Part shown: positions 36,789 through 41,857 of the stretch, in pieces
Layout: the number at the start of each line of letters is the position of its first letter
Numbering within the stretch: the first letter of the stretch is position 1
Assembly: GCA_934218695.1 (NCBI GenBank)
Contig: CAKQDA010000015.1
Location: forward strand, 1-41,857
Reading direction: 5' to 3'
Source: an uncultured Succinivibrio sp.
GTDB taxonomy: Bacteria; Pseudomonadota; Gammaproteobacteria; Enterobacterales; Succinivibrionaceae
Length of the DNA stretch: 41,857 nucleotides
Translations under genes and position numbers: made by a program
Notes under the pieces: generated by a model
Told to the model about the DNA's origin: nothing
Seen by the model: the letters and a program-made list of their open reading frames with translations, nothing else
The model's database searches: none

Positions 36789-36815
36789 AAAAGAACAGAC
36801 ACAGTCTGTTCTTTT
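36789..36815 (+). terminator. Terminator after uraA
   Basis: A perfect 12-bp stem (AAAAGAACAGAC 36789-36800, GTCTGTTCTTTT 36804-36815) with a 3-base loop and a T-rich end. It lies 11 bp past the stop and separates uraA from upp. Confidence 0.9.
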
Positions 36816-36998
36816 ATTGAATGTTATTTTTACTGATGTTACTTTGGTAGAAAGTTATTTTTATTGAGAGTTATATTGTCTGAAGATCACTTTTATAGAA
36901 AGCTACTTCTAGATAACTGACTTTTAAAACAGTTTTCTTTACAGATAAAGGCATAGATAAATTTTAAAATTTAGTAGATTGAAAAAAGGATAAATAGA

Positions 36999-37643
36999 AT
37001 GGATTTTACAAAACAGCCTAACATTACAATCTTCAAGCACCCTCTTATCAAGCACAAGATCTCTTTATTAAGAGATAAAGAGGCTTCTACTAACAAGTTC
37101 CGTACTTTAATTGAAGAAATTGCAATGCTAGAAGCATATGAAGCTTTAAGCGATTTACCTTTAAAAGAAGTTGAAGTTGAGACTCCTCTTGAGAAGTGCA
37201 AGACTCCAATGTTAGATGGTTTAAAGCTTGCTATTATCCCTGTTCTAAGAGCAGGTTTAGGTATGGTACCAGGTCTTGATGCTTTAGTACCTTCAGCTAG
37301 AATCGGTCACATTGGTATGTACCGTGATGAGGTAACTCACAAACCAGTTCCTTACTACTGCAAGTTACCACAGAACCTTGAAGAGAGAACCTGTGTGATC
37401 TTAGATCCTATGTTAGCAACTGGTGGTTCAGCTGTTGATGCTGTAGATATGATTAAAGAAAAAGGTGGCAAAAAGATTAAGTTCTTATGCATCATTGCAG
37501 CTCCTGAAGGTTTAGAGAAACTTGCAACAGCTCACCCTGATGTTCAGATCTACGTAGGTCAGTTAGACAGAGAGTTAAATAAAGATGCCTACATCTGCCC
37601 AGGTCTTGGTGATGCTGGTGACAGAATCTTTGGTACCAAGTAA
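36999..37643 (+). CDS. upp: Uracil phosphoribosyltransferase
   Basis: The 214-residue product has the PRPP-binding signature VILDPMLATGGSA (Asp about 136), RAGLGMV and a C-terminal GLGDAGDRIFG, all typical of Upp (208 residues in E. coli). It makes UMP from uracil and PRPP in the cytoplasm. AAGGA lies 8 bases before the ATG. In enterobacteria upp and uraA form an operon in the order upp-uraA; here the order is reversed and a terminator lies between, so upp probably has its own promoter in 36816-36990. Confidence 0.97.
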   Translation: MDFTKQPNITIFKHPLIKHKISLLRDKEASTNKFRTLIEEIAMLEAYEALSDLPLKEVEVETPLEKCKTPMLDGLKLAIIPVLRAGLGMVPGLDALVPSARIGHIGMYRDEVTHKPVPYYCKLPQNLEERTCVILDPMLATGGSAVDAVDMIKEKGGKKIKFLCIIAAPEGLEKLATAHPDVQIYVGQLDRELNKDAYICPGLGDAGDRIFGTK

Positions 37644-38148
37644 GACTCACTCGTGTAAGAGTTAATTCTAAGATTTGATCTGGCTACCTTATATATAGCT
37701 TGATATGGCTTAATCTTTCGAGATTTAATTAACTCTAAAGATTAGGTAAAAATCTGAGAGTGAAATAAATTCCGTGTAAACCCAATTAAGTCTGATATCA
37801 TTTTACGACTTAATTGGAGTTTTAAATGGCAAAAATCAAACGTAATCCAGCAGCAACTTTTAAGCAGCTACATCCAATAAGAAGTAAGAATACACTACAG
37901 ACAATGCTTTGTAAGCTAGATCTTTAGTATAATTGCTGTTATCAGGTAAAGTTGATGTCGTTCTTGAATTTGTTTGACGTTTTCAATGGCTTGACGTATT
38001 CAATGTTTAGCCCTGCTACAAAATTATGAATTTGCTTGTCTTATCATTTAGATGTTTACCGTAACTCAATAAAAAAGAACCTGATCTTTATTGATGTTAA
38101 TATCATACATTAAGCCATGCAGAATACTGTTTTCAGATCCTTTAAGTT
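37644..38148. other. Structured, mostly non-coding stretch after upp
   Basis: About 505 bp with several inverted repeats. AGAGTTAATT (37658-37667) pairs with AATTAACTCT (37727-37736). AATCT-TTCG-AGATT lies at 37712-37725. TAATCTTT (37711-37718) pairs with AAAGATTA (37737-37744). CCAATTAAGTC (37782-37792) pairs with GACTTAATTGG (37807-37817). A 33-codon ORF follows the last of these. Nothing is recognised from 37930 to 38148. Confidence 0.6.
37826..37927 (+). CDS. Possible 33-residue basic peptide
   Basis: An ATG at 37826 opens a 33-codon frame (MAKIKRNPAATFKQLHPIRS at the start), rich in Lys and Arg. TTGGAG lies 8 bases upstream, partly inside the 3' arm of an 11-bp inverted repeat. No homologue is recognised. 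It may be a small regulatory or leader peptide, a remnant of a longer gene, or chance. Confidence 0.3.
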   Translation: MAKIKRNPAATFKQLHPIRSKNTLQTMLCKLDL

Positions 38149-38580
38149 TCATTCACATTTCTCAACATTAAAAGATTTAACAATATTGTTTTCCGTAATT
38201 ACATTGCTGATTTTAAAATTTTTAACATAATTTAATTCTTTTTCAAATTCTTTTAAATCGTTTATCGTAAAATCATCTAATTTAATGGGCAATTTTAAAT
38301 TGCGTTCGTGTCTAAGCGTTTTCACACAAATGTGCAATATATATTTATCTTTAACAATATTCGTTTTTTGTGTATCTTCATCCAACACATATTCAAAGTT
38401 AAAATCCGCGTCTTTGAAATAATACTTGTCAAGCCAAGACGTGTTTTGCACTTTTTCAAGAAATTCATTTTTATTGCTGTAAATGCGGGTAAAAGGATCT
38501 CCGCTTTCTTCAGCATGAACCACAATGCGGTAGTTTAAATCAGTATTAAACGCTTTAACAAAATCAACAAGTGAAATCAT
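38149..38580 (-). CDS. Hypothetical protein, 143 residues
   Basis: The soluble, charged product begins MISLVDFVKAFNTDLNYRIV and has no signal peptide, membrane segment or motif I recognise. An excellent ribosome site (AGGAG, 7 bases before the ATG) argues that it is real. Its flanks are gene-poor on both sides, and it lies in a region with duplicated AAA-ATPase genes, so it may be an acquired accessory gene. Confidence 0.6.
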   Translation of the reverse strand: MISLVDFVKAFNTDLNYRIVVHAEESGDPFTRIYSNKNEFLEKVQNTSWLDKYYFKDADFNFEYVLDEDTQKTNIVKDKYILHICVKTLRHERNLKLPIKLDDFTINDLKEFEKELNYVKNFKISNVITENNIVKSFNVEKCE

Positions 38581-38935
38581 AAGATATCTCCTAAAGTTCT
38601 CTTCGACGTAACTTATAAATTAACTGGTGCAACTTCAATAATAATGTAAGTACTTACACGTCATAAGGTTGTAATCTCCAATTGTTTTAAGCAAAACAGG
38701 ACATCTTGGAGATGGCTTTTTAGTCAAAAATGCGCACTGATACGTTTTTCAAGTTTTCATCATTTTAACTGCTAGACAATGCATGCTTATATGAACTTTC
38801 ATAAAAAAACACTATTGCTGTGTTAGTTGCATAAGATACATTCCTATTGTAGATATGAGGACTATTAGCAACTGCTTTAACCATAGGTTTCTCCAAATTA
38901 AATGTTTTTTGCCGTGTTCTGCCTTTAGTAATCTT
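38581..38935. other. Gene-free stretch with a terminator-like hairpin
   Basis: ATCTCCAA (38674-38681) pairs with TTGGAGAT (38706-38713). Inside it TGTTTT pairs with AAAACA, and GGCTTTTTAG follows. A short palindrome GTAAGTACTTAC lies at about 38646-38657. No ORF is convincing. Confidence 0.5.
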
Positions 38936-39304
38936 CTACTGATTGTTTAACATCTTATAATTAAGTTGCTTTTCTATTAGCTCAGCCTGTCTGCAAGCGT
39001 AGCTTAACTTTTGAGAACACGATTTTTGGTAATAATAAAGAGCTTTTTGCTCATCTTTTCTTGCATGAATACCCTGCTGGTAGTAAAACGCAAGATTTGC
39101 ACAGGCAGTTCTGCCTTTGATAGCACAGGCTCTGTTACATGCTGCAATATCACCGTTTTCGCATTGTTTTACAAAACTCACTCTTGTAAAACAAAGTGCA
39201 AAGCTAAACACTACAAATGCTGTTGCAATGATGAAAGCAAAGCTGAACACAGGATGGGTTCTAAAATTGAACTTGAGATTTTTTAAGATGTCTTTAAATT
39301 TCAT
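38936..39304 (-). CDS. Membrane-anchored Sel1-like repeat protein
   Basis: From ATG 39304 (MKFKDILKNLKF) the product has 122 residues; the frame extends to 39472 but the added part looks non-coding. One membrane segment (about residues 20-38, VFSFAFIIATAFVVFSFALCF) is followed by Cys-rich Sel1/TPR-like units (CENGDIAACNRACAIKGRTA and LAFYYQQGIHARKDEQKALY). Paired Cys residues about 8 apart recall the Hcp-type Sel1 proteins, where disulphides brace the helices, so the repeats probably face the periplasm. The binding partner is unknown. The ribosome site is weak. Confidence 0.6.
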   Translation of the reverse strand: MKFKDILKNLKFNFRTHPVFSFAFIIATAFVVFSFALCFTRVSFVKQCENGDIAACNRACAIKGRTACANLAFYYQQGIHARKDEQKALYYYQKSCSQKLSYACRQAELIEKQLNYKMLNNQ

Positions 39305-39811
39305 ACTACACTCGCTTTTATGGTCTAATACCTTTAGCAGGTATTTTATTGATGGTCTTTTATCGTTCTTTTTATCTAATAAACCGATCTTTGTTACAAC
39401 TTTTAGCTTTGCTTTTATAAACTCAGATATATGAGATTTTGATTTGTATAACCAAGTTGCAGGTAGCAACATGGTCTTTAACTAAAATTTGAAAGGTAAG
39501 GCTATGAGTACAAAGATCTAAGAGAAATTAAGGATTGAGGAATTTAGAAGAAAATAATCATTGCCTTACCTTATGAACTAATCTTATAAAGGCATCGTTC
39601 CAGATTTAGATTGGTGTATAAAAAAAGTAAATAAATACCTTTTGAAAATCACGCTTAGGATTAAACAGCTAATTCATGATTAAAAAAAATGACAGGTATC
39701 AGGTTGGTTCATGCTCTTAGGACTTAGTGCGCCACTTGATTAGCCTTATGTGGCGCTTAGGATATGTAGGTATTATTCAGTTAAGCTTTGCACTTAAAAT
39801 TCATTGTAAGC
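39305..39811. other. Gene-free stretch before the Sel1-like gene, with inverted repeats
   Basis: AAGGTAAGGC (39493-39502) and GCCTTACCTT (39563-39572) form perfect 10-bp arms 60 bases apart. The GCGCCAC/GTGGCGC hairpin after the AAA-ATPase gene lies at 39729-39756. The rest shows no clear feature. Confidence 0.5.
39729..39756 (-). terminator. Hairpin after the AAA-ATPase gene, copy 1
   Basis: GCGCCAC (39729-39735) pairs with GTGGCGC (39750-39756) with a 14-base loop, 55 bp past the stop of the minus-strand gene. No strong T tract follows, so termination is plausible, not certain. The same hairpin recurs at 41649-41676. Confidence 0.6.
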
Positions 39812-39937
39812 TTAAACTTCCTGATACTCAGTAAAAGCTCTTACTTTAGGAGCAGCATTGAACACGGCAGCTATTCTTAAAAGCTCTGTTTTCTTAGGCA
39901 CAATATTGCCATAGTCTCGTGTTTTAATCTGTTCCAC
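39747..39937. repeat. Duplicated 3' region of the AAA-ATPase genes, copy 1
   Basis: This segment corresponds to 41667-41857 at a constant offset of 1920 bp. The first 93 bases (flank plus the last codons) differ at one position; the coding part beyond differs at about one base in six. Confidence 0.95.
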
Positions 39938-41434
39938 TGCATCGAGTAGTTTTGCCTTAGCTTCAGTCTCATTTTTTGCATACTTAAATTCAAAGACGAT
40001 TCTTCTGTTATCTGTATTTACAACTAAATCAGCTCTGCCCTTTGCTTCATGAAGTTCAGATAGTACTTTCTGATGTGCACCTAACAGGTAAAGCTTTAAC
40101 ATATTCTGTACTGATGATTCTGACACGATTGGATAATTGTCATAGGACACAGAGTTTAAAGCACTGTTAAAGAGGTTGATGATGTCATCAACAGTGCCTA
40201 CTTCTAACAGGCTTCTACCATAGTCATCAGTGATATCGGTGTTGCCTTTAAAGATGTTGTTTGCAAGCAACCTGTTTAAGGCTTTATAGATCTCACCGTT
40301 TGGAATACCTAATGCTACTGTAGAGGTTTTATTAAGATCTGATCTTAAAGTTAAATATCCTGTCTGACACATCAGTACGTTTTGATTGATTGTGGTTAAT
40401 GCTGTAGGATTTTTAAAATCATCACTGGATACTTTTAAGAACTTATCCTTGTCTAAGTATTCAAAAATATTTAGTTCATGTGTTTTTAAATAGTTAACTA
40501 AGATAGATGGCAAACCTCCGTTGTCGTACCAGTACTCTCCAAACTGAACTTTTTTCTTGTCAACAACTGACTGAAAGAATGTATTAACCGACCATGTACT
40601 GAATACTTTCTTTTCATAGTCTTCATCAAAACAGTAACCATCATAGTTCTTGGCAAGTCTATCTAACAAAGATTCAATCTGAGTGTCGGTTACGTCATCT
40701 ACTGAGCAGTTGTTCTCATAGGATGCAGCTAACTTTAAATAATCGATGTAGAACTTTTTAATCTCGTCTCGAGTAAAACCTATCATCTGAGAATAGGCAC
40801 TTGAGTTGGTGATATCTCTGATATCAGAACCTACTGAAAATATCGCTACATCTTTTAATCTGGTGACACCAGTAATTCCTAAGAACTTAATTGCAAACTT
40901 ATCTTTGATGTTGGCATAAATTCTTTTTATTTTTTGCTGGAATTGTTTATAGAGTTCATCATTATTGATGTTAGAGGTTAACTGATAGTCATACTCATCA
41001 ATGAGAATAACGATTTGACGAGTTTCTTCTTCTAGTTTTTCAAGCAGACTTAATATTGAGTCTTCAGGCTCTGTTTTTTCGACATATCCTTTTACACTGA
41101 TTTTATTTGCAAATTCAGTAATTTTTGAATTTAGCTGTTTTTTGAATAAGTCCATTGAGGAATTATCTAAATTCAAGAAACTCAGTCTGAATACAGGATA
41201 GGTAGGTTCAGTCCACTTGTCATAAATCCAGGTTCCTTTAAAGTAAGGCTCTACACCTGTTTCAAATAAAGTTGCTATGGTATCTAAGGTAAGAGATTTA
41301 CCAAAACGACGTGGACGGGAGATAAAAACTCTTTCAAGCTTTATAAGGTCTCTAATGTACTGTGTTTTATCTACATAAATGTAATTATTTAGATAAAAGT
41401 TTATAAATGAGCCTGTTGAGCTGATATCTTTCAT
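39812..41434 (-). CDS. AAA-ATPase / PD-(D/E)XK nuclease-like protein, complete copy
   Basis: The 540-residue product has YVDKTQYIRDLI, Walker A-like RPRRFGKS (about 41-48), Walker B IVILIDEYDYQL, and a C-terminal nuclease-like core (GRADLVV, then IVFEFKYAK). It belongs to the same family as the gene at 29685-31529 but to a closer subgroup with the partial gene at the right edge. The ATG at 41434 has AGATAATTA before it rather than a strong ribosome site. Its role is not established. Confidence 0.88.
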   Translation of the reverse strand: MKDISSTGSFINFYLNNYIYVDKTQYIRDLIKLERVFISRPRRFGKSLTLDTIATLFETGVEPYFKGTWIYDKWTEPTYPVFRLSFLNLDNSSMDLFKKQLNSKITEFANKISVKGYVEKTEPEDSILSLLEKLEEETRQIVILIDEYDYQLTSNINNDELYKQFQQKIKRIYANIKDKFAIKFLGITGVTRLKDVAIFSVGSDIRDITNSSAYSQMIGFTRDEIKKFYIDYLKLAASYENNCSVDDVTDTQIESLLDRLAKNYDGYCFDEDYEKKVFSTWSVNTFFQSVVDKKKVQFGEYWYDNGGLPSILVNYLKTHELNIFEYLDKDKFLKVSSDDFKNPTALTTINQNVLMCQTGYLTLRSDLNKTSTVALGIPNGEIYKALNRLLANNIFKGNTDITDDYGRSLLEVGTVDDIINLFNSALNSVSYDNYPIVSESSVQNMLKLYLLGAHQKVLSELHEAKGRADLVVNTDNRRIVFEFKYAKNETEAKAKLLDAVEQIKTRDYGNIVPKKTELLRIAAVFNAAPKVRAFTEYQEV

Positions 41435-41731
41435 ATGTAATTATCTCCAAACCTTCTTCTAGATTATATATTGAAAAGCTCCTGTTTTGACCTAATCAGG
41501 GATAATTGTTGCCAAATTTAAGAGAATTTTAGAAAGGTATTTTTTTCAAAATCAGTGCTAGTGGCACTCGTTGCACTGAATGGGTCTGCTGTTCTTATAT
41601 TCAATCTAGCTTGAAGATCTTAGTATTATCTACTACTTGTTAAAATTAGCGCCACAGGATAGTTTTTATGTGGCGCTTAGGATATGTAGGTATTATTCAG
41701 TTAAGATTTGCACTTAAAATTCATTGTAAGC
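41435..41731. other. Gap between the tandem AAA-ATPase genes
   Basis: About 297 bp hold the upstream region of the complete gene and the 3' flank of the partial one. No ORF is seen. Confidence 0.5.
41649..41676 (-). terminator. Hairpin after the AAA-ATPase gene, copy 2
   Basis: GCGCCAC (41649-41655) pairs with GTGGCGC (41670-41676); one further A-T pair extends it. The arms match copy 1 exactly, while most of the loop differs. Confidence 0.6.
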
Positions 41732-41857
41732 TTAAACTTCCTGATACTCAGTAAAAGCTCTCACCTTTGGATCAGCATTGAAGACAGCAGCTATTCTTAA
41801 CAGCTCATCCTTTCTAGGCACAATTTTGCCATAGTCTCGTGTCTTAATCTGCTCTAT
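41667..41857. repeat. Duplicated 3' region of the AAA-ATPase genes, copy 2
   Basis: It matches 39747-39937; see copy 1. It continues past the window edge. Confidence 0.95.
41732..41857 (-). CDS. AAA-ATPase / nuclease-like protein, C-terminal fragment at window edge
   Basis: The last 41 codons and stop of a paralogue of the 39812-41434 gene are present (ends FNADPKVRAFTEYQEV). The rest lies beyond the window. The match to the neighbour's C-terminus is close, consistent with a tandem duplication. Confidence 0.9.
   Translation of the reverse strand: MEQIKTRDYGKIVPRKDELLRIAAVFNADPKVRAFTEYQEV

Noticed and set aside
1..41857. tRNA, rRNA or insertion-sequence transposase genes
   Set aside because: None was recognised by eye on either strand; a covariance-model scan would be needed to exclude small RNAs.

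Overview
The window looks like an AT-rich gammaproteobacterial chromosome. It carries FimV, a Usg-type protein, IHF alpha, HrpA, a CvrA/NhaP2 antiporter, AsnB, two NCS2 nucleobase permeases and an arginine biosynthesis operon. The AT bias, the short stand-alone N-acetylglutamate synthase and the several AAA-ATPase/PD-(D/E)XK genes would suit an anaerobic gut or rumen group such as Succinivibrionaceae. That placement is inference; no rRNA or other marker is present.

Layout. 1-3369 (minus): a Usg-like protein followed by a large FimV-like inner-membrane protein whose 3' end, a 96-bp tandem repeat, runs off the window. 3941-6040: a lipoprotein with a displaced signal-peptide frame, a UmuD-like protein lacking both catalytic residues, ihfA and an HPr-like carrier with a clear terminator. 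6322-11670 (minus): four unrecognised envelope genes. Two are tandem paralogues with a six-CxxC DnaJ-type zinc region and C-terminal membrane segments, one is a membrane protein with a PH-like end, and one is a lipoprotein. 11825-17810 (minus): hrpA and cvrA, separated by a terminator. 18446-22321: asnB, a bidirectional terminator, an adenine/guanine permease and a small membrane protein.

22525-31529 is an accessory region: a winged-helix-like protein, a TraD coupling ATPase of the integrative-element type, its DUF4400-like partner, and a fused type I methylase/specificity-like protein that appears to lack the catalytic motifs. A convergent AAA-ATPase/nuclease gene follows. No integrase, relaxase or type IV secretion genes are visible, so this is a fragment of, or domesticated from, a conjugative element.

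31798-34628 (minus) is an argB - short N-acetylglutamate synthase - argD operon with a terminator and a 17-bp palindrome upstream. 35356-37643 is a uracil salvage pair, uraA and upp. From 37644 to the end the DNA is gene-poor: structured intergenic sequence, a possible 33-residue ORF, an unknown 143-residue protein, a Sel1-like membrane protein, and two tandem AAA-ATPase/nuclease paralogues (the second cut by the window edge). Their 3' flanks are almost identical and each carries the same hairpin.

The least explained material is the zinc-finger membrane cassette (6322-11670), the TraD/DUF4400/degenerate M-S module, and the duplicated AAA-ATPase 3' hairpins. All calls come from reading the sequence; no database search was run.
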